From: DASPLH01 sp035627675
Lineage (GTDB): Bacteria; Acidobacteriota; Terriglobia; Terriglobales; Acidobacteriaceae
Assembly: GCA_035627675.1 (NCBI GenBank)
Contig: DASPLH010000103.1
Coordinates: 1-34,645 of the forward strand
Length of the DNA: 34,645 nucleotides
Direction: 5' to 3'
The notes beneath the pieces were generated by a model that saw nothing but the letters and a program-made list of their open reading frames with translations, was not told the DNA's origin and did not search any database. The translations under genes and the position numbers were made by a program. This document shows, one piece after another, positions 15,491-24,000 of this stretch. The first letter of the stretch is position 1. Each line of letters opens with the position of its first letter.

Positions 15491-16009
15491 TTATCTGCGC
15501 CGCGCGGCTTTCTTTGCCGTCTTCTTTGCCGCAGTTTTCGTCCCGGGCCTCGGAGAACTCTTCTTTGCCGCCGCGGTGCGTTTCGATGCGGCTTTCTTTG
15601 CCACCGGCCGCGCAGCCTTCTTCGCCGGAGCCTCGGGCTTCGGCGACTTCTTCAGGTCTTCTTCCGAAATCTGTTGCGCGGACTTCCAGAGGCGTTCGAG
15701 ATCGTAGAAGCGCCGCGACTGCGCGCCGAAGATGTGCACGACAAAATCAACGTAGTCCAGCAGCACCCACTCGGCGTTCTTATAACCCTCGCGATGGGCG
15801 GGCTCCTGGCCGGCCTTCGACAGTGCTTCGTCCACGGAATCGGCGATGGCCTGCACCTGCCGCGGGTTCGTCCCGCTGCAAATCAGGAAGTAATCGGTAA
15901 ATGCGCTCGACTCTTTCGGCAGTTCGAGCAGGGTGATGTCTTCGGCTTTCCTGTCGCGTGCGGCCGCCAGTGCGAGCCTCACGTATTCCCTGATCTCTTT
16001 TGTGCTCAT
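15491..16009 (-). CDS. rsfS: Ribosomal silencing factor RsfS with a lysine-rich tail
   Basis: A 172-residue protein. Residues 1-115 are the RsfS/Iojap domain (KAEDITLLELPKESSAFTDYFLICSGTNPRQVQAIADSV, then EWVLLDYVDFVVHIFGAQSRRFYDLERLW). This domain binds L14 on the 50S subunit and blocks subunit joining during starvation. Residues 121-172 are an extra Lys/Ala/Pro tail (KKAARPVAKKAASKRTAAAKK, ending KKAARRR), like histone H1 and unusual for RsfS, which normally ends near residue 110-120. Similar tails occur on ObgE and L21 in this window. The gene sits directly upstream of rlmH and downstream of nadD. Confidence 0.95.
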   Translation of the reverse strand: MSTKEIREYVRLALAAARDRKAEDITLLELPKESSAFTDYFLICSGTNPRQVQAIADSVDEALSKAGQEPAHREGYKNAEWVLLDYVDFVVHIFGAQSRRFYDLERLWKSAQQISEEDLKKSPKPEAPAKKAARPVAKKAASKRTAAAKKSSPRPGTKTAAKKTAKKAARRR

Positions 16010-16136
16010 CCGTCCTCGTCAGTACCGCTCAACATCATACCGCTGCCCTTGCCAGCGACAGCAATCGGCGCAACGGCGCCCCACGATTTGCGATGTTTCC
16101 AGATGTGGGATGCGGAACTTGCCCAGGCAGTTCAGT

Positions 16137-16910
16137 TCAACGCTTGCGACGAACAATGTGGAGCCTCTTCTCGCCTTCACCATCCTCTTGCATGGCGGGT
16201 GACGGCAGCGGCGGGGAGCCGGGCTCGCTCTCGCCGCGATACAGCTTCAGCTTCTTGATGTAGTCGGCCACGTTGTCTCCAACCATCTTCGACAGCGCGC
16301 GACCCGCTTTCGCCGCTGCCCGCACCTGCGTCGCCGAGACCGCGACGTTCACGTCCGACAGCAGATGGATGGCAGCTCCGAGGTGAACGATGTCCCCCAC
16401 GGCTTCCTGTCTCTTGAAAACTTCCGTCACCCTCTCCGGCGGGCGCAGCTCTTCGGGCAGCGCCACGGCCACGTCGGCCAGCGAATATCCGGGACGGCTG
16501 ACGACGATGAACTCACATTCGCGCAGCAACTCCACCGGGCTGCGCCACTTCGCGATCGTGCGAAACGCGTCGATCCCGATCAGGAAGAACAGCCTGTCGC
16601 TCTTGTTCAGGCGCTCTTTGAAACGGCGCACCGTGTCGATCGAATAGCTGGCAAGCGCTCCCGTGGCCTGCACGACTTCCGGAGCTTCTAACAACGAGGG
16701 TACGAAGTTCTTCTCGCCCGCGAGCGCCAGCGCCAGCATGGCGTAGCGGTGGTAGTATGGCGTCGCACCGTTGCCGGCCTTCAGCGGTTGAATGTCCGCG
16801 GGAACGAAATAGATGCGGCCGAGGTTGAACTTCGAGGCGGCCGCGCGAGCCACCTCCAGGTGGCCGCGGTGGACAGGATCGAAGCTGCCACCATAGATTG
16901 CGACGTTCAT
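16137..16910 (-). CDS. nadD: Nicotinate-nucleotide adenylyltransferase NadD
   Basis: A 257-residue enzyme that joins nicotinate mononucleotide and ATP to form deamido-NAD. The ATG at 16910 starts MNVAIYGGSFDPVHRGHLEVA, with the nucleotidyltransferase motif GGSFDPVHxGH at residues 7-17. The ISxTxxR-type motif appears as VSATQVRAAAKAGR (near 207). The core normally ends at a motif like VADYIKKLKLY (near 225). A 33-residue extra tail follows here, Pro/Ser/Glu rich and ending in RLHIVRRKR. The frame stays open upstream to 17057, but that part overlaps the obgE terminator. It is part of the obgE-nadD-rsfS-rlmH block. Confidence 0.95.
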   Translation of the reverse strand: MNVAIYGGSFDPVHRGHLEVARAAASKFNLGRIYFVPADIQPLKAGNGATPYYHRYAMLALALAGEKNFVPSLLEAPEVVQATGALASYSIDTVRRFKERLNKSDRLFFLIGIDAFRTIAKWRSPVELLRECEFIVVSRPGYSLADVAVALPEELRPPERVTEVFKRQEAVGDIVHLGAAIHLLSDVNVAVSATQVRAAAKAGRALSKMVGDNVADYIKKLKLYRGESEPGSPPLPSPAMQEDGEGEKRLHIVRRKR

Positions 16911-16956
16911 CAGTAGAGAAGTGTAGAACAGGTTCCCGAAAGGCGTACGCGCCCGC

Positions 16957-16991
16957 CAATAAAGAAGGCGCGGTGCCATCGGCAACGCGCC
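16957..16991 (-). terminator. Intrinsic terminator of obgE
   Basis: On the minus strand GGCGCG...CGCGCC with an inner TGCC/GGCA pair and an ATC-type loop (16967-16991) is followed by TTCTTTATT. It lies between the obgE stop (17008) and the nadD start (16910), so nadD probably depends on its own promoter or on read-through. Confidence 0.85.
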
Positions 16992-17007
16992 CACTGTGAT
17001 CGATCGC

Positions 17008-17122
17008 TTACTTCTTCGCGGTCTTCTTGGCGGCCTTCTTCGTGGCCTTCTTGGCAACCTTCTTCGGGGCGGCCTTCTTCACAGCCTTCTTCACGGTCTT
17101 CTTAGCAGCCTTTTTCACAGCC
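17008..17122 (-). repeat. Degenerate tandem repeat encoding the obgE KKA tail
   Basis: On the plus strand the stretch is built from degenerate TTCTTCGCGGCC/TTCTTGGC units of about 9-12 bp. On the coding strand these give Lys-Lys-Ala-(Ala/Thr/Val) steps. Similar units lie in the rsfS tail (about 15491-15630) and the rplU tail (about 20226-20340). This kind of repeat readily changes in length by slippage. Confidence 0.7.
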
Positions 17123-17124
17123 AT
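17008..17124 (-). CDS. Possible nested 38-residue H1-like lysine-rich peptide
   Basis: Inside the obgE tail, in the same frame, an ATG at 17124 is preceded by AGGGAGA with a six-base spacer, an ideal Shine-Dalgarno. Translation from it would give 38 residues starting MAVKKAAKKTVKKAVKKAAP, in effect a free histone-H1-like peptide. Either the signal is a chance product of coding Lys-Gly-Arg-Ile-Pro, or the tail was once a separate small gene that fused to obgE, or both products are made. The sequence alone cannot decide. Confidence 0.3.
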   Translation of the reverse strand: MAVKKAAKKTVKKAVKKAAPKKVAKKATKKAAKKTAKK

Positions 17125-18237
17125 TGGTATTCTCCCTTTTGCTTTCTTTGGTTTTGTTACAGCCTTCGCCTCCGGAGCCGCTTCGAACAGCTGCGGGCCA
17201 GTGACGTCTTCTCCGGCGCTGATGCGCCGTCGAACCTCTTCGACGTAGCGGGCCATTGCCCATTGCAACTCGCGTACGCCCTGCCCTGTGACGGCAGAAA
17301 TCTTGTGCAGCTCGAGCTTCTTCTTGCGCGCAAACTTCTCGAGCGCCGCAATCTTTTCGGGATTCGCCACGTCGCTCTTCGACGCGACGAGGATCATCGG
17401 CTTGCTCTCCAGCCCGGCCCCGAACTTCTCCAGCTCGCCCATGATGACCTCGAAGTCCTTCACGGGATCGGGCCGCCCACTCGCGTCCGAAACATCCACC
17501 AGGTGAACGAGACAGCGCGTGCGTTCCACGTGACGCAGGAACTGAGTGCCCAGCCCCGCGCCTTCGCTTGCGCCTTCGATCAATCCGGGAATGTCAGCCA
17601 CCACGAAGCTGATGACGTTCGGCATCTCGCCGAGCGCCACCACGCCGAGATTCGGCTGCAATGTAGTGAACGGGTAGTCGGCGATCTTCGGCCTGGCCGC
17701 CGAGATGCGGGAGATCAGCGTGGACTTGCCAACGTTCGGATATCCAACCAGTCCCACGTCGGCCAGCAGCTTCAGCTCGAGCCGCAGGTGGCGGTCTTCT
17801 CCCGGACGTCCCGGCTCGTGTTCGCGCGGAGCCTGGTGGGTGGGCGTTGCGAAGTGCTGGTTGCCCCGGCCGCCGCGGCCGCCGCGAGCGATCACGATGC
17901 GCTCTCCCGGCGTGGAAAAATCATGCACGATCTCGCCCGTGTCCTCGTCGTACACGATCGTGCCCACCGGGACTTTCAGGGTGATGCTCTCGCCCTGCGG
18001 CCCCGTGCGGTTGCTGCCCTCGCCGTGACGGCCGCGTTGCGCCTTGTACTCCGGATTGAAGCGGAAGTGGACGAGCGTGTTGTGTTTCTCGCTCGCTTCC
18101 ATGAAGACGTCGCCGCCGCGTCCGCCGTCGCCGCCGGAGGGACCGCCGCGGGGCACGAACTTCTCGCGTCTGAACGCGACACAGCCGTTGCCGCCGCCGC
18201 CGGACGAGACTCGGATTTTTGCTTCGTCTACAAACAT
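17008..18237 (-). CDS. obgE: Obg-family GTPase ObgE/CgtA with histone-H1-like tail
   Basis: A 409-residue essential GTPase of 50S assembly and stress response. Residues 1-158 are the glycine-rich Obg fold (SSGGGGNGCVAFRREKFVPRGGPSGGDGGRGG). The G domain follows: G1 GYPNVGKSTLISR (near 165), G3 DIPGLIEGASEGAGLG (near 212), G4 ASKSD. Instead of the acidic C-terminal tail of many Obg proteins, the last 50 residues are almost only Lys, Ala, Val and Thr. This tail begins KPKKAKGRIP and continues from M372. An internal Shine-Dalgarno and ATG inside the tail are listed separately. The start is the ATG at 18237. It is the third member of the L21-L27-Obg block, now split off by rsgA. Confidence 0.97.
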   Translation of the reverse strand: MFVDEAKIRVSSGGGGNGCVAFRREKFVPRGGPSGGDGGRGGDVFMEASEKHNTLVHFRFNPEYKAQRGRHGEGSNRTGPQGESITLKVPVGTIVYDEDTGEIVHDFSTPGERIVIARGGRGGRGNQHFATPTHQAPREHEPGRPGEDRHLRLELKLLADVGLVGYPNVGKSTLISRISAARPKIADYPFTTLQPNLGVVALGEMPNVISFVVADIPGLIEGASEGAGLGTQFLRHVERTRCLVHLVDVSDASGRPDPVKDFEVIMGELEKFGAGLESKPMILVASKSDVANPEKIAALEKFARKKKLELHKISAVTGQGVRELQWAMARYVEEVRRRISAGEDVTGPQLFEAAPEAKAVTKPKKAKGRIPMAVKKAAKKTVKKAVKKAAPKKVAKKATKKAAKKTAKK

Positions 18238-18557
18238 TCAGAAGAAACTTACGACCCGAAACTGCACACGGAGTGGGTCGACTGTCTATTTCACCATAGG
18301 TTTGCGAAATAGCGAAGATGAGAAATGCATCTGCTATATCTATTTACACATATCAATTCTCACAGTGGAGCGCTTCGGCTACTCGGATAAGCATGCGGGG
18401 GCGCGGCGTGGAAGGTGGCCTCGAGATGGGAAGGCGCTAAGCATTTTCTGATTGGACTCACGGCGGCCGACCAGAATTCCGCTACGGTTGTGCGGCGATG
18501 AGCCCGGCGCGTCGGTGCCCGTCTCAAGCTGGTGGTTTTGTAAGCAATCAAGGTGCT
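18238..18557. other. Intergenic region between divergent obgE and rsgA
   Basis: About 320 bases without a supported gene. The part next to obgE (18290-18365) is markedly AT-rich for this genome and probably contains the obgE promoter on the minus strand; TTGATA (18350-18355 region) is a possible -35, but no well-spaced -10 is clear. The rest (18366-18557) is ordinary GC-rich sequence with only shadow frames. No tRNA cloverleaf or terminator was seen. Confidence 0.5.
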
Positions 18558-18586
18558 TTGACACCTGCCCTGGACCGCCGTACACT
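18558..18586 (+). promoter_or_regulatory. Sigma-70-type promoter of rsgA
   Basis: TTGACA (18558-18563), a 17-base spacer and TACACT (18581-18586) form a near-consensus housekeeping promoter. It points at rsgA and predicts a leader of about 110 bases, which includes the hairpin at 18640-18660. Confidence 0.75.
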
Positions 18587-18639
18587 CACACCCTTGATGA
18601 CTGTCCTTCTCTAATCCGCTCCGTTGCGCTTTGTGCCAG

Positions 18640-18660
18640 CGCCTCTTTCTTCAAGAGGCG
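18640..18660 (+). promoter_or_regulatory. Leader hairpin of rsgA
   Basis: CGCCTCTT (18640-18647) and AAGAGGCG (18653-18660) form a perfect eight-pair stem with a five-base loop, 42 bases before the rsgA ATG. It lacks a U-tract, so it is more likely a leader structure affecting translation or stability than a terminator. Confidence 0.5.
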
Positions 18661-18702
18661 TAGTGTGCGCGAACCCAACCTGCAACTTCACGGAGATTAG
18701 AG

Positions 18703-19773
18703 ATGCAGCTTGCCTTCCTGGGCTGGAACCAAAGGTTCGTAGCCGCCTTTACAAGTCATGCTTCTGCCGGGCTGGTCCCCGGGCGTGTCATTCAACAATT
18801 CAATCACCTCTACACGGTTGCAACCGAAGGCGGAGAGATCCGTGCGCAACTCTCCGGTCGTCTTCGCTACGAGGCAGCGCCTCAGCAACTGCCAGTAACC
18901 GGCGATTGGGTCGCCCTGCGGATTCCGCCAAACCAAGGCGCGGCACAGGTGATGGCGGTGTTGCCGCGGGTTACCCGGTTTTCCCGCCGCGCTGCCGGAA
19001 AAGGCGAACGCGAGCAGGTCATTGCCGCCAACCTGGACTACGCGTTCCTGGTCACCGGCCTCGATAACGATTTCAGCCCTCGACGAATCGAGCGCTATCT
19101 TGCGGCGGCATGGGACAGTGGCGCCACGCCGGTGGTGGTGCTGAACAAACTCGATCTCTGCGAAGCTCCCGCGTCTCGCATTCACGCCGTCGAGGAAGTC
19201 GCCGTTGGGACAGCAATCCACGCCGTGAGCGCGCTCCGTGGAGATGGGTTAGAGGAACTCGCTCGATACTGCCTGCCCGGGCAGACAGTGGCTCTGCTCG
19301 GCTCGTCCGGCGTTGGTAAGTCAACTCTGATCAACCGCCTGCTGGAGAGCCCGAGCCAGACCACGCAGCCGGTGCGTGAGGACGGTCGGGGACGGCACAC
19401 CACCACCCGTCGCGAACTCCTGTTCTGTGCACGAGGCGGCATGGTGATCGATACGCCGGGAATGCGTGAATTGCAGCTGTGGGACGACGACGAAGGCCTG
19501 CAGATGACCTTCGACGAGATCGAGACTCTGGCTTGCAACTGCCGCTATCGCGACTGCAAGCATCAGGAGGAGACCGGCTGTGCTGTCCTTGAGGCAGTGC
19601 ATGCCGGGACTCTCAGCGCCGAGAGACTGGCCAGCCTGCACAAGTTGCAGCGTGAACTTGCGTGGCTGGACCGTCGGGATGATCCGATGGCGGACTTGGC
19701 CGAAAAGCGGCGTTGGAAGAACATTCACAAGTCAGCCAAACGCTTCATGAACGAGTCTCCAAAATACAAGTGA
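18703..19773 (+). CDS. rsgA: Ribosome small-subunit GTPase RsgA (YjeQ)
   Basis: A 356-residue circularly permuted GTPase that releases assembly factors such as RbfA from the maturing 30S subunit. An N-terminal OB-fold (residues 25-95) precedes the permuted G motifs: NKLDL (G4, near 146), then the P-loop LLGSSGVGKSTLINRLL (near 201), then DTPGMREL (G3, near 249). The C-terminal zinc finger is complete: CNCRYRDCKHQEETGC, near 277-292. The length is usual. The ATG at 18703 follows GGAG. It is expressed from its own promoter. It stands between obgE and rpmA, facing away from obgE. Confidence 0.97.
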   Translation: MQLAFLGWNQRFVAAFTSHASAGLVPGRVIQQFNHLYTVATEGGEIRAQLSGRLRYEAAPQQLPVTGDWVALRIPPNQGAAQVMAVLPRVTRFSRRAAGKGEREQVIAANLDYAFLVTGLDNDFSPRRIERYLAAAWDSGATPVVVLNKLDLCEAPASRIHAVEEVAVGTAIHAVSALRGDGLEELARYCLPGQTVALLGSSGVGKSTLINRLLESPSQTTQPVREDGRGRHTTTRRELLFCARGGMVIDTPGMRELQLWDDDEGLQMTFDEIETLACNCRYRDCKHQEETGCAVLEAVHAGTLSAERLASLHKLQRELAWLDRRDDPMADLAEKRRWKNIHKSAKRFMNESPKYK

Positions 19774-19843
19774 CCACGTTCGCACTGGTACTTCAGCAAC
19801 CCGGTTCCGCGCCGAAGTGTTGTCCACAACTCCGGCGCGGAGC

Positions 19844-19879
19844 TCGCAAAAACAAAACCCTCGCGTCTCCGCGAGGGTT
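19844..19879. terminator. Terminator of rplU-rpmA, shared with rsgA
   Basis: AACCCTCGCG (19856-19865) and CGCGAGGGTT (19870-19879) form a perfect ten-pair stem with a TCTC loop. On the minus strand TTTTGTTTTTG follows, a textbook intrinsic terminator for the leftward ribosomal-protein operon. On the plus strand it is followed by CTTGTCGAACTTCTT, so it may also end rsgA. Confidence 0.9.
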
Positions 19880-19900
19880 CTTGTCGAACTTCTTCTGAGC

Positions 19901-20164
19901 TTACGCTTCCGCGATCGGCTCGATCACGACGTACTTGCCCATCTCGCCCCGATCGACAAACTTCACCTTACCGTCGATCTTCGCGAAGAGCGTGTCGTCT
20001 TTGCCGCGGCCTACGTTGAGGCCCGGCTTGATGCGGGTGCCGCGCTGGCGAATGATGATCGTTCCGCCCGTCACCGTCTGTCCGCCGAAGGCCTTAACGC
20101 CCAGGCGCTGCGCGTTGGAATCGCGACCGTTTCGGGATGTGCCCTGACCTTTTTTATGTGCCAT
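19901..20164 (-). CDS. rpmA: Large ribosomal subunit protein bL27
   Basis: An 87-residue ribosomal protein whose N-terminus reaches the peptidyl-transferase centre. It starts MAHKKGQGTSRNGRDSNAQRLGVK and contains the family signature AFGGQTVTGGTIIIRQRGTRIKPGLNVGRGKDDTLFA. The N-terminus begins directly at the AHKK motif, so there is no cleavable pre-sequence of the Firmicutes kind. The length is standard. It lies 61 bases after rplU in the usual L21-L27 order and is expressed with it. Confidence 0.98.
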   Translation of the reverse strand: MAHKKGQGTSRNGRDSNAQRLGVKAFGGQTVTGGTIIIRQRGTRIKPGLNVGRGKDDTLFAKIDGKVKFVDRGEMGKYVVIEPIAEA

Positions 20165-20225
20165 AACTCAGTTCTCTCTCGATGATGTGGTTCTCAGTTG
20201 CAACGTCTTACGAGCGCGAACTGAG

Positions 20226-20675
20226 TTACTTCTTCTCAGTCTTCTTGGCCGGAGACTTCTTGGCCGCGGTCTTCTTTGCCGTAGTCTTCTTCGCCGGAGC
20301 CGCTTCCTTGGTTTCGGCGGCAGCGGGCTTGGTCTTCTTCGGCGCCTTCGCCGGCTGTTCGGCGGCCTTGAACGTCTGGCCGTCGAAGCTGATCTCGGCG
20401 ATTCGAACCTGGGTGAAGGGCTGCCTGTGTCCCTGCAGCTTCTTGTACTGCTTCTTGCGCTTGAAGTGGAAGACCAGGATCTTGTCAGCCCGGCCCTCGC
20501 CGAGGACTTCGCCGACGACCTTGGCATCTGCGGCCTTGCCCAGCTTGCCTTCTTCGCCGCTGACGGCCAGGACTTCGAAATCGATGGTGCCGTTGGACGG
20601 CGTCTTTTCGATCTTCACGACATCGCCCGGCGCGACGCGATATTGCTTACCACCAGCGCGGATCACCGCGTACAT
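20226..20675 (-). CDS. rplU: Large ribosomal subunit protein bL21 with lysine-rich tail
   Basis: A 149-residue form of bL21. The start is the ATG at 20675, with GGAGG at six bases; the open frame upstream to 20756 is not used. Residues 1-102 are the complete L21 beta-barrel, including MYAVIRAGGKQYRV, VVGEVLGEGRADKILVFHFKRKKQYKKLQGHRQPFTQVRI. Normal L21 stops near residue 103. Here a 47-residue tail of Lys, Ala, Pro and Thr follows (PAKAPKKTKPAAAETK, ending KKSPAKKTEKK). The tail resembles those of RsfS and ObgE. L21 binds 23S rRNA domain VI and contacts L20. Confidence 0.97.
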   Translation of the reverse strand: MYAVIRAGGKQYRVAPGDVVKIEKTPSNGTIDFEVLAVSGEEGKLGKAADAKVVGEVLGEGRADKILVFHFKRKKQYKKLQGHRQPFTQVRIAEISFDGQTFKAAEQPAKAPKKTKPAAAETKEAAPAKKTTAKKTAAKKSPAKKTEKK

Positions 20676-20880
20676 ATCATGCCTCCGTGAACTTGCGCTC
20701 CATGGCGCACACCGCTGCGGCCGATGGAGACTCAAAAATCTTCTGTGCGCTTGCACTTCCCCGGCGAGGAAACCTCAGAGCAGCCGCATCACAAATGGGT
20801 GAGCCTTGCGGCCGCCAGCACCCGAAAGAGGGTGTCGGGGGCGCTCCTGACGGAGCCTGGCAGTACAGGCAAACCATAGG
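20676..20880 (-). promoter_or_regulatory. Long 5' leader of rplU-rpmA
   Basis: The predicted start site near 20874 gives about 200 bases of leader before the rplU ATG. It contains a CACCC/GGGTG hairpin (about 20819-20834) and several GC-rich inverted segments. Autoregulatory L21 leaders are known in other phyla, but no published class was recognised here. A 66-residue open frame spans the leader (20677-20877) and ends just before the rplU start; it looks non-coding. Confidence 0.4.
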
Positions 20881-20910
20881 ATTCTAGCGTTTTCCACATC
20901 CCAAGGTCAA
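20881..20910 (-). promoter_or_regulatory. Sigma-70-type promoter of rplU-rpmA
   Basis: On the minus strand TTGACC (20910-20905), an 18-base spacer and TAGAAT (20886-20881) make a strong housekeeping promoter upstream of the L21-L27 operon. Confidence 0.75.
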
Positions 20911-21009
20911 ACCCAAGCTGTTGCCAAACACGCTACATCCGCCAGCGGCCCGCCCCGATACACGCCGAGACGCCGCAATCCCGCTGTCCACTGCGGACCA
21001 CCCTCTCCC

Positions 21010-21046
21010 GGCGAAAAAGAAAAGCGGCCGGCATATCCGGCCGCTT
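21010..21046 (-). terminator. Terminator of the FG-GAP gene
   Basis: AAGCGGCCGG (21022-21031) pairs perfectly with CCGGCCGCTT (21037-21046). In the minus orientation TTTTCTTTTTC follows directly. It lies 18 bases after the stop of the FG-GAP gene. Confidence 0.9.
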
Positions 21047-21063
21047 CGCGTTCTGCGACAACG

Positions 21064-24000
21064 CTATTCGGTCACCGTCAGGGTCAGCGTTACGCCCTGC
21101 GTGCCCGTTCCGCCCACCACCGTCGTCGAAACCTGCACGCTGTGCGTGCCGATCGGCCGGTTCGGCGTGTTGCGCGAGCTCCCGCCATCACCGCAGCCCG
21201 CCATCGAGACCAGAAGCACTCCGATGACGAGCACGGTCATGACGATCGCCATGCGACGGCGGCTCGCTCCCACCAGCACGACTCCAAACGCCAGGCCGAG
21301 GCTCGTCGTGAACAGCGGGAGCTTCGACCCGTTCTGCGCCGGGGCTGCGCTGGCAACCGTGGCAGCGGTCCTCACCGTGAGCACCGTTTCCACCGGGCCC
21401 GTGCCGGTCGAGTTCAGAGTTGCAGGCTGGAACGCGCAAGACATACCGGCCGGCAGCGCGCCGCACGCCAGGCTCACCGAACCATAGAAGCCGTTCTCCG
21501 GTGTCAGCCGGATCTGGAACTGAGCCGACTGCCCGTAGCGAACGGTTGCGGTGGTTGGGTTGGCGGTCAGCGTGAAGTCGGCGGCGTTCGAGAGCACCTT
21601 CTGCGACATGGCAGCCGACGCGCTTCCGGCCCACGGGTTCGTGCCCGTGAACTCGGCGGTGATGAAGTGCTCACCGGCGGCGAGCGTCGTCGTATTCAGC
21701 ACGGCGGTCGCAGCCGCGGTCAGCGGAACGGTGCCAAGCACGGTGTCGCCGTCCTTGAACGTCACGCTGCCCGAAGGCACGCCGGGGGTTCCGGTTACGG
21801 TGGCCGTGAGTTTCACGTTCTCGCCAACGCGTGCGTTCGCGTTGGACGATTGCAACGTAGTGGTCGTCGCGAGCGGCCGGATCACCTGCGTCAACGCGTT
21901 GCTGGTCGAAGGATTGAACCCACCCGAACCCTTGTAGGCCGCGGTGAGCGTGTGCGATCCCACCGGGAAGTCGGCCAGGGTGATGGTCAACTGTCCGTTC
22001 GTAAGCGTGCCGCCGCTCACGAGCGTCTCGCCTTCCATCAGTTCCACGTTGCCGCTCGCGACGGAGGTGCCGCTCGTAGGAGCAACTTTGATGGTGAAGG
22101 TCACCGCCTCAAGTGCCGAAGCGGGGTTGGGCGAGGACTCGAGCGTCGTCGTCGTGGCCACGCTTCCGATCTCGACGGTCACGGTTGCGCTCGCCGAGGT
22201 CACGAAACCGCCATCGCTGTAATAGACGGCAACAATGTGGTGCGTGCCGGGCGCGAGATCGGCCTGCGCCGTGCCGACGCCGTCCGTAACCGTGCCCGTT
22301 CCCACCACCACGCCATCTTCGAGCAGCCTCACGGTTCCGGACGGCTTGTCCGTGCGGCCCGGGAACGTGCCGCTCACAGTCACGTCGAAGCTCCCGTCCG
22401 AATGTCCGGTGACCGAGGTCTGCGAAGCGCCGTTATTGAGCAACACCGTCACCGCGTCAGACTCGGCGGAGGAAGACACGATGTCGATCGCGCCATCCTG
22501 GTTGAAGTCTGCGAACGCCAGGTCAATCGGGGCCGAGCCGGTCGCGTACTCACTGGCAGAGGTGAATGTACCGTCTCCGACGCCGAACAGCAGGGATATG
22601 CGGCCAAGCCACATCTGCGTGGCTGCGATGTCGAGATTGCCGTCGTTGTCGAAGTCGACTACTTCAAAGGTGGCCCCGGGGCTGAACCACTGCAGGTCTC
22701 CACCCGCCGGGAACCTCGCCTCCGTGGCAAACGTGCCGTCTCCATTGCCCAGGTGCACGCCCAGCATGTCTCCGTCCGGATACTCGGCGCTCATCGTGAG
22801 CAGGTCGAGTTTGCCATCCTTGTTTACGTCGGCGGCGTGTGCGCTCCGCACGTGCGACGAGGTGCTGATCGCCGCGCCGCTGGCTGCGAATGCGCCCGTG
22901 CCGTTGCCGAGCCACAGCGGAACGTTGACCGCCCCGCCCTCCCATGTTTCATACAGAGCGATGAAGTCAACGTTGCCGTCGCCGTTGAAATCGCCAACCG
23001 CGATATCTTCCTGGCCATCCATCTCCGCCGGTGAAATCGCGGGCTGAACCTGGAACGCCCCTGCGCCGTCGTTGATCAGCACATGGACGTCAGACGCGGA
23101 GGGATCGTTCACGAGAAGGTCGAGCTTCCCATCGTTGTTCACGTCCGCCGTGTGCAGGTATGTGGGGCTCGCGCTCCCGCTCTGCAACTGGAATATTTGG
23201 CGATCGCCAAAGGTTCCGTCGGCGTTCCCCGGATAAAGCAGGATGGTGGCGTCCCACACCGAGGATCCTGCCAGGTCGAGCCTGCCGTCGCCGGTGAAGT
23301 CCGCGATCTTGATGTCGCGCAGGTTGTCCTGGCCGAAGGGCGTCCCTTCCTGAAGAGTGCCGTCAGGATTGCCGAGGTACACGACTCCAGTTTCCATTCC
23401 ACAGCAGCGTCCCACGATGACGTCGGACACGCCATCGCCGTTCAGGTCGGCGGTTTCCACCGAGGATGTCCCTGCTTCCAGCCCGCCGAGACTCGAGTGG
23501 TACACGACCGCACCCTGCAGTGTTCCGTCGCCGTTACCCTTCAGGACGTTCCAGCCGCTGTACCCGTTGGCCACGACAACATCAGGTACGCCGTCGCCGT
23601 CCCAATCCGTCAGGGATGGCGAGATCCAATATCCCGAGGTCGCAATCGACGCCGTGGGAGCCTGGAACGTGCCGTCCCCATTGCCAACCAGCACCGTGAC
23701 CGAGGCTTCGTTGCCGGCCACGACGATGAGGTCTATTTTGCCGTCGCCGTTCAGATCGCCCGGGTAGGTGCCGCTCACTGTGCTGCCCGCATCGAAGGCC
23801 TGTGGCTCGCTGAACGTGCCGTTGCCGAGATTGAGATGAACACCCACCTCCTGCGCATCGCAATTTGCACCGATCAGATCGAGCAGGCCGTCACCATTCA
23901 CGTCGATACTGTTCAGGCCGCAGTAAGCTCCGCTTGACTCCGGCGGCGGACCGTAGGGCTCCGGGTCCCCGAAGGTCCCGTCTTCCTGGGCCAGCGCGAC

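Noticed and set aside
20677..20877. 66-residue frame in the rplU leader as a leader peptide
   Set aside because: Its start coincides with the predicted transcription start, leaving no room for ribosome binding, and the composition is not protein-like.
21142..23034. 630-residue plus-strand frame opposite the FG-GAP gene
   Set aside because: Antisense shadow of the repeated D-G-D codons; Arg-rich and without family sequence.
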